A stretch of 64,000 nucleotides of DNA, taken from assembly GCA_003118195.1 (NCBI GenBank), contig BEXV01001051.1:1-64000 (forward strand). The letters are read 5' to 3'. This DNA comes from Hemicentrotus pulcherrimus. Taxonomy: Eukaryota > Echinodermata > Echinoidea > Camarodonta > Strongylocentrotidae. Below, in pieces: positions 55,501 to 64,000 of the stretch. Position numbers and translations under genes: made by a program. The notes beneath the pieces were generated by a model. It did not search any database. It was given only the letters and a program-made list of their open reading frames with translations, and was not told where the DNA came from. Each line of letters opens with the position of its first letter. Within the stretch, counting starts at the first letter, position 1.

Positions 55501-58500
55501 GATATATGATATAGTTCTTATGTTCTGAACTAATTCTTTTCATCTTCCCTGTTAATATATAGGCCAACTTATTTCTTTACTTTAAAATATTCCCTTAGAA
55601 GCTTGAATAAATGAAAGAACCACCAAACACCTAAAACCAAAGCCTTTAGTGGAAAGAAGCCTTTATCTACAACCGAAAGATCTACATCCCCTACATATAC
55701 ACCATATAAAGAATAGTATGATTTAGCTGGGAGTTGGAATACCTATATGGTGTAGCGCATAAACAGCTAACCATGCTTGAACATACTTTCCACATACTGC
55801 CATGTCAGGTAGCAGAAAAAAGGCCAAAAATAATTCAAACCATTAAGATATTGTAAATACATCATTCTGAAATCATAATCAGCATTTATTACAAATTAAT
55901 CTTTACTCAAATTCTTCTTTCAAAGAATTTATTTTTCCTAACAAAGACAAAGAAAGGGGATAATAGAAATGTACATATAATGTCACCATCTGGATAATGC
56001 TTTAAACTTAACAAATTATCAGATATTGTTATAAAGTTCTACTTGTTGATAAATCATTTAGAAAAATATTCTCAAGGATTAGAATGGACAGAATACATGA
56101 GACCCAGATTAATACATGTACATGTATCTAAACAAATGAGAGCTTCTGTATACATAATATTTCACAATCTAGATTTTAATCTTGATCTTAACAGGAGTTT
56201 GGTACCCTCAAGCCCCTTTAATTTTCTCTGTATTCTGATAAATATATACTAAATTGAGTACAGATAATTAGTTTGTCTCTATGACAGTCATTTGTCCAAA
56301 TAAAAATGTGTGAATTTAGAACAGATCTAGAGATTAATAGTAAGGTAAATGTAATTTAGAATAATGTTACATAATTTTTGCTTTGTGATTACTTACTTAA
56401 TACACTGAGGGAGATGAACAGAAGATCCACTATCCTCTAGTGAGCTGTCTAGCAGACCATTGTAATGTAAGTTGTCAATGCACTGTATCAAAGTAAACAA
56501 AAAAGGTCTGAATTATAAATCACAATCTCTACCAGCTTTAGCTGGATAATGAAACAAACAGTGGACTGAGGTGAAATTTGTTACACATAGTGTCTACATA
56601 TTTAATCACTTCTGTGTTTTTTTATTATGTTAAAATGTAGATTGATGTAAATATATATGTGAAAAATGTGAAATAAACACCTTGGTAAGAGGACAAGAAG
56701 AGAAAAAAAGCCTTTATGTACAGCTACATAATACTTGCCAAATAATGTTACAGTCCAGGGTTGCAATCCATACTGAAATTAAGAGTTCATACAGAGAAGA
56801 AGGAAAAAATCCCTAAGTGATAGAGAGTGATACAACATATGTCAAAGAAACTTAAGTTTGAGTGTTATCACCTGACTGATATCACTAGTCCATGCAGCTT
56901 TCTCCTGCGGTGTAGATGCTACCAATGTGATGACGAGGGGTGGTCCGCTCTTAGAGTCAACTATTAGCTTGAAATCTAGGTTATCATGATCACTACTTTG
57001 ATTAGAGGGTGATGGTACACCTGCAGGATAACAACAAAGTCACATCAAAGCCATCTTACTCATATGTTATACAGTCAAACCTGTCTGTAGCGACCACCCA
57101 AGGGAAACACAAAAAGTGGCCTTTGTAGACAGGTGGTCTTTATAGACAGGTTCCTTTAGTACATGATTCAATGAGAAACTATTTTCAAGGGAAACAACAA
57201 ATGTGGCCTTTGTAGACAGGTGGTCTTTGTAGACAGGTGGTCACTAAAGCAGGTTCGACTGTATATGTTCATGTACAAATGTGAAATTGTGTGATAAAAT
57301 GATTATTTAATGGACAAAACAGTAATTCTATGAATCTGCATTAGGATTCAAACTGGACTGAAAAAATAGGAATTAAATATGACCACACTGTGCACTTCTC
57401 CTCTAGCCAATAGCATATACATAGATTAATGCATGTTGAATGAAGTTTATTTGTTACATCTTTGTGCATCAAATAATTTCATAACTGACATTCATTTAAT
57501 GTTAACATACATATTTGAATATTTTTACTCCTCAAAAAATAGTATTTCATATGGAGTTTCATCCATACTCACCATCGTCATCAAAGGGATCAAAGTCTTC
57601 TACAATAGTTGAATCAATCAAGGGAATCTTGCCTCCAACCTTAACATCAAAATAAAATAAAAAAAGAATTAACTTTCATTAAAAAGTATAGTAATACTTT
57701 TCAACAGTTAGTTCCACTGTTGTCTTTCAAATCTTTCAATTTCATATCTTTCAATCTTTTTAAATATTCATAACTAAGGCAAATACACAATGAATAAAAC
57801 AGATTTATAAACTAATTTTTAACAAATCATTCTTATTTTCATGTGAGTGAATACTTGTGTTTGTATTGGCCAAATACCAAACCAAATACAGTCACATTTT
57901 GTTTTTAAAAAGACCATTTTGAGGCAGTATAGATGGACAAACCATGTAAAGGGGTTATAACTGGTTTGTGGTTTACCCCAGAGTAACGTGTCTGTACCCA
58001 CCTTGGCCAGATGTAGCTTTCCACCTGATGTCCTAGAGGTAATGAGTAGATGTTTAGTGAAGAGGAAACACTGCCTGACACCCTCTTTCCGACTCTCCAC
58101 CTTGCCTCCTAGGGAACCCAATCTGCTTCTACTCTGTCTGGATCTCTCATGGGTTACCTGGATTAAGTTACCTGCATGCATACAAAACAGTCATCAATCC
58201 CATTACCTTAAGAGTTGCGTTTATCAATGCTGATGACTTTATTCACAATCTAATTTCCTTTCATGATTATCACTGTAGCTCTATCAACAGAAAGAATAAA
58301 AATATTTATTTGGCACATATACTGTCTGCTGAGTGTTGAAGTGTTAGCTCTGGGTTAAAAAAAGACAATGGCCTTCAGACTCAGCAGTATAAATCGATAA
58401 ACTCATATTATGTTGAAAGTAACCATGACCCCTGAAAGAAACTTGTTTTTTATAGCTGACTGATATGAAAGGGAATGTCAAATGACTAAAAGGGGTTGTA

Positions 58501-61500
58501 ATAACTTAAAAGCACAAACATGTAAATCATCTGCGTTGTGAGTAAATTACGTTATGGCACTCATCAAATGAAATAGGAAGTTGGGGAAAGGATAAGATAC
58601 CAAAAACATCAGCATTTAAATAAGTTTTTCAAATATCTCAAAGAGTGATAGATAAAAACAATTATTAATTTTGTCTTCATCGTTTCTGATTAAAGAAATT
58701 TAAACATATAAACATATACATATATGTATGTAGAAGAGGGATCATAACAAGTTTAGTATTGCAATCCTTTTGAAATCCTGTCTCACCTTGTCTGACAAAC
58801 ATCTGCTGCACATCAAGAAGAAGATCACATCCTTCTACTATCATCCTCTCAATCGACAGGTTCCGTCGGATGCTTTCTGTCTCAGATACCTCATCATGCA
58901 TTACCTAGGTAACCAAACAGGAGGATAGAAATGGCATAAGTCTGATGATTCTACAATGATGTCCCCTTTGCTACTAATAACACCTATTCCTACAAAAGAC
59001 CCCCAAATCTATATTTTTAAATGATCTGTACCAAATTTAGTCTTTTTATTTGATATGGCACATTAAGGGACAGAACAAAAATTATATTCTTCTAATTTGA
59101 ACATTCATTCATCAAACAAAATGGTTTCCACAATAACAAATTTTGGTTTAGTAGTGTGTTCTTACCCTGGATAACTCTTCGAGTTTAAGTTTGGCATACT
59201 CCAAGCTCTTCCTCTCCACATGATCGTGAGGTGTGTGTGCTAGCAGCTCATGTAGTGAGATAATGTACCTGGGCACCTACAACAAAATACAAGATAAGTA
59301 TGAGATGTGTGCCATCATGGTCAATTTCTAAATAATAAGAAGAATAGGCTCAAACAACCTCATCATTGAAGTCTTGTTATTCTGGTAACTACTTCATATT
59401 ATCTATATTTTCTTTCCTCTCTCATTCTATTTCCCTCTATGATACAGGTGATTATTTTCTTTTTAGCCCAGACTTTAGTTTTTTTTAATTTGAATTATAA
59501 ATGATATTCAAATGAAATAATGGGATATGAGAATAGCCGCACCAGCTTGTATTCTGATTGGTCACTGTTTCATTCATCACCTGCTCCATGCTATGGTTGG
59601 CTTACTAGCTGGTATGTTTTGGGGATAAAAATCTTTGGACATGATAACGGGCAGGTAAATTGTATTTTTCAAAAATAACTTTGTAAGACTAGAAAAATAA
59701 ATATTTGGCTTTAAAGTGAACCGTTGAAGGTTGATGACAAAAACTGAAATATTACTTATTATATTCCCTTTAATGTGTTTACCCACTAACATGCAAAAAG
59801 ATCCACAAAAAATTCTCAAACCACACAGATATTTACGGTTTTCTTTAAAGGCATCAATGTTTAACTCCCTTAACAGTAAATTATCCTAACAAATTTTTCA
59901 CCTAAATTTAAGTTAATTATAACAATATAGTTGGGACAATTTAGGAATCAATCAGATCAGTACTTCCTAATTTTTATCATTAATTATGGTCTGTTACATC
60001 TAGCATTGAAGTCAATACCTAATAGCACCATTTTCTCTGATCTGATCAATATCAACAAGTCTCTTTAAATTGATACAAAAACTGTGATAATTTGGGTAAC
60101 TACAAATTTCGACAAAGTGGATTGTCCCAAAATGTGATCAACCTTACAAAATCAGGCTTTGGACCTAAGTTGAAAAAGCAAGCCGGAGTTATCACATGCA
60201 GGTAATTCCTGGGTCTGGACGTATTGATATCTACATGTGCAACACTAAAACCTTTCGGTATCTCTTAATGTGGAGGTTCCAAATTCTAATCATTAATTTA
60301 AAAAGCTGGATGACATTTCTCTATATAAAAGCTTACTGTCTTTGCAATTCCACATCTAGTGCACAAACTGCCTCACCAAATTAAAATATGGTATTGTAAT
60401 TGCATGTGAACTCTAATTCCCTGTGAGTCTACATACTACAAAATGCTTTTAAACAGGAGTTTGGGATGGAGCGCATGTTCCCAGCTAAAGTAGATCATTG
60501 GCAAACATCAGCCCAAGTCTGAGCAAACACAGCACTACGGCTGGCTGGCTGGCTGGCTGGCTGGCTAGCAGTCATCAGGACCCAGGCAAGAGGTGAATTA
60601 TTACACCGTGTTCTGTGTGCGGTTGCCATGACAATTTGTGTCCCTGTGAACCAATCATTATCATACGCCATCAGTCTTCTTGTCACTCGGCTACTCAAGT
60701 GTAGAGTTCAAAGCAGGAATTGAATGACCTACAAAGAGAACTTAAACTGGCTCTGATGGTCAATCTTAAGTAGGCCCCTTTAAGTGAATTAGAAGGGGCT
60801 GTGATATATATACATAAGTTGTACTAAAGAACCATTAAGCGGATTGAAATTGTTATGATGTTCAATAAAAAGTGAGAATGAGAACCCCCTAACTGAACCT
60901 GAAGTGGTTCTGCATGATTTTCAATTTACTCTAGGAATAAGAGATTGCTCAGTGAATTTGAAGTGGATGTGAATTTCAATCAAAAGCAAGAGTAAGAAAC
61001 CACTAAGTGAATTGCAAGTGGCTTTATGTTCAATTCTAAGGAGGAACAAGGACCCACCGAGTGGATACTAAGTGAATGATTTTTGTAATTTGTTATGCAA
61101 TCACTGGCTATAGGCCTATATGATGCATAACAATTTAGTTTTCTATCAATATAACTGAATATTGAACAATCTAGATTCACATCTTCAGCTGTCTATATGT
61201 AGAAGCTCAAACGTATATAACTATACTTTATTTGTATTATGCATTGAAATAGCAATATCTTAATGGTAAAGAGTATCAGCATTAAACTGAATGAGCCGTC
61301 TGTTTCTAAAGGCCACTTCTGCCTTGTTTGCTACTGTATGATATTGTCAGCCCCCTTGATTATAAATGCCAAGGAATGTGTACGCCCATGCTTATCTGCA
61401 TGATGCTGATTACTTTTGGCACTCACAATAACTATCAAAGCCAAGACAAAGTGTTTCCTTCCATCTATCCATTGAACATGTTTCATCAACTGCCTTAATT

Positions 61501-64000
61501 AATCAGCCTACTTCAATATCTAAATTACCAACTCACAGAAAGAGATAGGCACTGGTTTGACTTTGATTAAATACAATACAATATGTTCTAGATTAGATAG
61601 TTCTTATACACTCTGATAGTTTATAGAAAACTACAGGAAAAGAAAATTGACTATGGGGGGAGGGGGGGGGTCCCAGAAAGCTAACATGACATCATTGTAA
61701 AGGAGATACTTGAAGACTAAAAATATTAAAAACTTGATAGTGCTAAAACAGATCTACTGGAGATATGTGAGAAGTTCCTACTCTTCATCAATTCAACACT
61801 TTTAGATGACATCTGCATGCAGGTCAGAAAGGTGTTACTTGTTTATCCCTGAATACTGAAGGTTACTGTTATCTACCAATTATAATGATAATAACTGTTT
61901 GGGTATACAAAGCATTGGAGGATAAGATTTGGAACATGGTAAAAACACTTTACACACAAAATAGCTTATAAATTGACGTATGTGATTGTGATTAGGTACC
62001 ACAGCTAGACAGAACCAGTCTAGTCTTGATCAGGGCAATTAAAGAGCTGTACCGAAAGATAAACTCTTCCACAGTTATAGCCAATTGGAATTTTACCTAA
62101 AGTGAATTAAAGTGAATTAAGGTTTCAAAGGTTTTCCCTGCAAACTCATCATGAAAAAATGCATAATCATATTTTCCTATGAGTCCATGCATTTTGATAC
62201 TAAATATCTTACCAGGAATTTGCTACAAAAAATTGATTAATCATATCCTAGAGTGGTATTTAACTTGTACTTTTCACCTGTATTCACTGTGTACACACAC
62301 ATACACACAGGCTGATAGAAGCACTCACTCTCACACACATGCATTCATACACCATCCGATCTGGAGAGAGATTTAGTAGGGATAGGGAAAGGGCCGGATT
62401 CTAGAGGTATCCTTCACTTGTCGTATGACTTCCACTCTTGACGATTCATGCGCTAGGTTATTAATCACAGCGACACTTGGTTAGCCATATCGAGTGAGAC
62501 AAATATATACGACCAACCACCTGCACAACTGCATTTATAAAGCCCAGTTCAGAAAGGATGCAGTAATCCGCTTAGAAAACCAGCATCAACGATGTGATTA
62601 GATGCAAATAGTAGAGCCCCCTTAAAATATCTTAAAAGACACTTTCAATGGAAATGGATAGGCCGACAGCTATTTTTGGCCTTCCCCCAAAATAGAATAA
62701 AATAATGAAAAACAAAAAATAGTGCTTTTAATTGCCAGGTTTTTGCCCATGTCATTTCCTTTTTTGGTAGTTTCTTTGAGGAACTTTGTGTTTGTTCAAT
62801 GCATCATATCTGGATAGGGCTCAAGGGGCTAAAAAAGCTTTTTGATGACACTCATTTTGAGTATGTCATCATCATCTTTCTATCCAACTGACAGGAATAA
62901 ATATATTTGCTCACCAATGAAAAGAATATCTTGGATAATACATTTTGTTCTTCAACTGATTTAACTACTCCTTTCTAAAATATTCAGTAAACAGTTGTGA
63001 TTATAGGCACTCAGCTATAATTTGAATAATTGCATTAACTTTGTAAATGGTACAAGTGTATATTTGGTATCATACCAACATCTCATCTATCATTCCAGTA
63101 ATTGTATTGTATCTAATAACGTTTAAATATTCAGTTGTTTAAATTGAATATTGTAAATATTATAGTCATGCAATCACATCTTTATGGAATAAGGATATTT
63201 TTAGAGTTTCATGATGATAAAATATTTGATAATTTGATGAATAGATGAAAGATACCCTATCTTGTTATCAGGAAGTGAATAATAAAGCAGATTAATGTTA
63301 TGATAAAGGGATTGGAACTGGTAATATAAGTTCTTCTTCATTTCACTAATCTGAGGCATGTAGGGATGCTTTGATGACTCACATTTTGGGATCTGTTATG
63401 TTACTATCTTCATATGAAAGCAGATGTCTATCTCTGCTTACATTTCATGCATACATCAACCATATCTGCTCTTTCATAATCTAACTTAACATTTTCATTT
63501 ATTCTTTCTGTATTTCTCTTGTTTCTGTTTATCCCTCTTCTGTTTGTCTATAAATCTTCATTTTTGTAGAATATTTCCTGCACTCATTTAAAGGTATGTA
63601 AATATTATTATTAGGATAAAGTAACAAGTCAACAGAGTTTGACAGATTATCTGACATTGGACCCATGGAGTGAACTATTTTAACTCACAAGATTTCAGAT
63701 GATGGCAAAAGTTGTCATATGTTTGAAGCCAGAAGGCAGTTAAATTTGTTACATTATCACATTGAAAGTGACTCTAACCTTTCCCCTTTTAGAATACAAA
63801 TTATTTTACTGTGATTGACATTAATTGCTTGTTCCCTATATCTTCTAAGACTATAATAAAATTAAATATTCTTTGGTGCCTATAACTCACAAGCATATAG
63901 CCTTTTCCATAGGCCCCTCCATGTTTCACTCTTCTTTCTAGTTCAGACTTTTAATTTGATGCTATCAAACAAATTTAAATCAGGTGCTCACCTTCTGTTT
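43482..64000 (-). CDS. RASGRF (Ras/Rac guanine nucleotide exchange factor), 3' part of gene, cut at window edge
   Basis: Twenty exons on the - strand, read from 64000 downward, join without a frame break to 926 residues and a stop. Domains in order: C-terminal part of the DH (RhoGEF) domain with LHELLAHTP (residues 4 to about 75), second PH domain (about 80-215), REM/RasGEF-N with [15 protein letters not shown] (about 245-335), a Ser/Pro/Ala-rich linker (about 321-600), and the CDC25-type RasGEF domain (about 655-890) with [16 protein letters not shown] and [18 protein letters not shown]. The protein would load GTP onto Ras (CDC25 domain) and Rac (DH-PH); in the family, calcium/calmodulin acts through an IQ motif that lies outside this window. 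Order and sequence match vertebrate RASGRF1/2, with DH-PH, REM and CDC25 distinguishing it from SOS, which lacks this linker. The N-terminal PH, coiled coil, IQ motif and most of DH must lie beyond 64000. Confidence 0.94.
44602..44670 (-). CDS. RASGRF exon: end of CDC25 domain
   Basis: 23 residues, [20 protein letters not shown] then DKR. Phase 0 at both ends, donor GTAAGT after AGG. Corresponds to ISHIIREIRQFQQ of vertebrate RASGRF. The following intron (43593-44601) is AT-rich with no exon seen. Confidence 0.92.
44928..45303. repeat. 95-bp duplication flanking an inserted repeat fragment and an N
   Basis: 44928-45022 and 45209-45303 are identical except for one base (GATAAATG/GATAGATG). 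Between them, 45022-45207 is a fragment of the TGCCTCCG/DR1 repeat family in inverted orientation, ending TGACCTTTGACC directly at the N (45208). Either an insertion allele or an assembly join. Confidence 0.85.
45349..45466 (-). CDS. RASGRF exon: CDC25 catalytic core
   Basis: 118 nt encoding [26 protein letters not shown] and NFSKMRM, the most conserved RasGEF signature. The donor is the weak GTTAGC. If it is not used, the frame runs on for 14 residues to a stop, removing the last part of the domain. Confidence 0.93.
46031..46110 (-). CDS. RASGRF exon: CDC25 domain
   Basis: 80 nt encoding [18 protein letters not shown] and KNMREALH, ending with two bases of Arg. Matches vertebrate LIDKLQKLVSSEGRFKNLREAL. 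Confidence 0.93.
46568..46765 (-). CDS. RASGRF exon: CDC25 domain
   Basis: 66 codons, phase 0 at both ends. Contains [38 protein letters not shown] and [13 protein letters not shown]. Corresponds to the Ras-binding helices of the CDC25 domain. Confidence 0.95.
47225..47309 (-). CDS. RASGRF exon: CDC25 domain
   Basis: 85 nt encoding [20 protein letters not shown] and AVTRRFNE. Acceptor TTTGTAG, donor GTAAAT. Confidence 0.93.
47683..47853 (-). CDS. RASGRF exon: start of CDC25 domain
   Basis: 171 nt. A variable acidic stretch precedes [20 protein letters not shown] and IPYW, the conserved first helix of the RasGEF domain (vertebrate ALEIAEQLTLLDH). Acceptor ATATCAG, donor GTAAAC. Confidence 0.92.
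48803..48915 (-). CDS. RASGRF exon: linker to CDC25 domain
   Basis: 113 nt encoding [33 protein letters not shown] and TIQR. Matches vertebrate KVIGFLEEVMHDPELLTQERKAA. The intron on its gene-3' side, 47854-48802, has no other exon. Confidence 0.92.
49297..49397 (-). CDS. RASGRF exon: RasGEF-N C-terminal segment
   Basis: 101 nt encoding [20 protein letters not shown], matching vertebrate RRAATNRVLNVLRHWVSK. Acceptor ATTGTCAG, donor GTATGT. Confidence 0.92.
50511..50768 (-). CDS. RASGRF exon: Ser/Ala-rich linker
   Basis: 258 nt. Low-complexity linker with [13 protein letters not shown], a Ser/Arg stretch and [20 protein letters not shown], which corresponds to the ASAFAIATAGAN segment of vertebrate RASGRF. 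GC-rich compared with flanks. Donor GTAAGC. Introns on either side (49398-50510 and 50769-52093) show nothing recognisable. Confidence 0.9.
52094..52309 (-). CDS. RASGRF exon: Ser/Pro-rich linker
   Basis: 216 nt encoding [18 protein letters not shown] and [20 protein letters not shown]. The proline-directed SP/TP sites are candidates for kinase regulation. Conservation to vertebrates is weak; assignment rests on frame, splice sites and position. Confidence 0.85.
52722..52957 (-). mobile_element. Tandem pair of tRNA-derived SINEs
   Basis: On the - strand, 52864-52793 resembles a tRNA: TGGTCTAGTGGTTAAG is an A box, CTGTCAA an anticodon loop (GTC, Asp-like) and TTTGAGACC a degenerate B box. A body follows (52800-52722). 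The same body precedes it at 52957-52876, with remnants of its own head upstream and an A-rich tail running into the next head. The bodies share CACAATGA, AGTTGGTCTTG and AGCAGTAGATGT. So one 5'-truncated copy is joined head to tail with a fuller copy, in a RASGRF intron. Confidence 0.75.
53141..53439 (-). CDS. RASGRF exon: His/Pro/Gly-rich linker
   Basis: 299 nt. Starts [13 protein letters not shown], includes [18 protein letters not shown], an all-Gly run and ends FRRSFKKG. Disordered region between REM and CDC25. Acceptor AATTTAG, donor GTATCT. Frame is fixed by both neighbours. Confidence 0.87.
53639..53890 (-). CDS. RASGRF exon: REM/RasGEF-N domain
   Basis: 252 nt. Contains [40 protein letters not shown] and [12 protein letters not shown], the REM domain that supports the catalytic CDC25 helix. 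Strong match to vertebrate RASGRF. Confidence 0.95.
54448..54641. mobile_element. MITE with TTAA ends
   Basis: The left end TTAAAGCCCCACTGCACTA and the right end TAGTGCAGTGGGGCTTAA are inverted repeats with one base of difference. The outer TTAA on both sides fits a TTAA target duplication as in piggyBac-type elements. 194 bp, no coding capacity, in a RASGRF intron. Confidence 0.75.
56397..56482 (-). CDS. RASGRF exon: end of PH domain and linker
   Basis: 86 nt encoding [11 protein letters not shown], a Ser/Glu stretch and VHLPQCI, matching vertebrate CVDNIRCNGL...VPQMIK. The preceding 2.5-kb intron (53891-56396) holds only the MITE. Confidence 0.92.
56872..57020 (-). CDS. RASGRF exon: PH domain C-terminal half
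   Basis: 149 nt encoding [20 protein letters not shown] and [16 protein letters not shown], the last strands and C-terminal helix (with the invariant Trp) of the second PH domain. Confidence 0.94.
57070..57264. mobile_element. MITE with TACAGTC...GACTGTA ends
   Basis: Terminal inverted repeats TACAGTCAAACCTG and CAGGTTCGACTGTA enclose internal repeats of GGCCTTTGTAGACAGGTGGTC. About 195 bp, flanked by TA, suggesting a Tc1/mariner-type non-autonomous element. In a RASGRF intron. Confidence 0.75.
57573..57639 (-). CDS. RASGRF exon: PH domain loop
   Basis: 67 nt encoding [20 protein letters not shown], ending in a Gly split. Equivalent to NGVISLIDCTLLEEPE in vertebrates. Confidence 0.9.
58002..58171 (-). 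CDS. RASGRF exon: start of second PH domain
   Basis: 170 nt encoding [28 protein letters not shown] and [20 protein letters not shown]. Matches vertebrate SLIQVP...ERQCFLFSKHLIICTR. Donor GTGGGT. Confidence 0.94.
58787..58904 (-). CDS. RASGRF exon: DH domain end
   Basis: 118 nt encoding [20 protein letters not shown] and [18 protein letters not shown], nearly identical to vertebrate RASGRF. Confidence 0.95.
59166..59276 (-). CDS. RASGRF exon: DH domain
   Basis: 111 nt, phase 0 at both ends. [20 protein letters not shown] and [17 protein letters not shown] form the conserved DH helix region. Confidence 0.95.
59908..60072 (+). repeat. Dispersed repeat, copy 2
   Basis: Diverged match to 110-312, same orientation. 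Confidence 0.6.
60538..60566 (+). repeat. CTGG/GGCT microsatellite
   Basis: About seven GGCT units. Simple repeat. Confidence 0.9.
63992..64000 (-). CDS. RASGRF exon cut by the window edge
   Basis: Nine bases (AAACAGAAG on the - strand, Lys-Gln-Lys) followed by donor GTGAGC. Phase 0 fits the next exon, and vertebrate RASGRF has a Lys directly before VPRY. The call depends on this fit. Confidence 0.6.

Larger units (their letters stand above)
59277..63991 (-). other. RASGRF intron (4.7 kb)
   Basis: No other exon found. Contains a copy of the repeat also seen at 110-312, a CTGG microsatellite (about 60538-60566), a G-run near 61655 and a CA-rich tract near 62292. The remainder is unremarkable AT-rich sequence. 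Confidence 0.75.

Overview
The window is animal nuclear DNA: AT-rich, with long introns, GT-AG splicing and many degenerate repeats. Protein similarity and the repeat families suggest a marine invertebrate deuterostome, most likely an echinoderm such as a sea urchin. That placement is inference, because no species-diagnostic gene is present.

Two multi-exon genes converge tail to tail. On the + strand, 3758-34787 holds a complete gene for a furin-type proprotein convertase (PCSK family). Its thirteen coding positions join in frame to 746 residues: signal peptide, prodomain, subtilisin-like catalytic domain, P domain, a short Cys-rich segment, one transmembrane helix and an acidic cytoplasmic tail. 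On the - strand, 64000-43482 holds the 3' part of a RASGRF gene. Twenty exons, the first cut by the window edge, join in frame to 926 residues: end of the DH domain, second PH domain, REM/RasGEF-N, a disordered linker and the CDC25-type RasGEF domain. The 8.7 kb between the genes has no recognisable gene.

The most striking feature is in the convertase. Coding position 5 exists in two versions, 7376-7452 and 9082-9158. Both are exactly 77 nt, with the same splice phases and the same ungapped protein alignment (13 of 26 residues identical). Since 77 is not a multiple of 3, a functional mRNA must contain exactly one of them, so they look like mutually exclusive exons. They keep the calcium-binding aspartates but differ at the S2 substrate-pocket position (Glu in one, Ile in the other). 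This could give two convertases of different specificity from one gene.

The introns and flanks carry many repeats. These are a 1.7 kb element filled with a degenerate GTGCCCC minisatellite and flanked by a 10-bp duplication (1448-3163); a 615-bp foldback element with a hammerhead-like core in its loop (17273-17887); a 148-bp tandem repeat carrying four nuclear-receptor DR1 motifs (20391-21140); a 5'-truncated non-LTR retrotransposon (about 22770-24900); a tandem pair of tRNA-derived SINEs (52722-52957); and several TIR-bounded MITEs and minisatellites. Runs of N or single N at 3274, 19305-19317, 21141, 29770 and 45208 mark assembly joins. Two of them are followed by 95-bp duplications of nearby sequence, one next to broken copies of convertase exon 8, so local duplication there may be an artefact of merging two haplotypes.

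Functionally, the convertase would cleave proproteins in the trans-Golgi/endosome system, and RASGRF would couple calcium signals to Ras and Rac. They are not known partners; what may matter is their linkage, since human PCSK and RASGRF paralogues also lie on the same chromosome arms.
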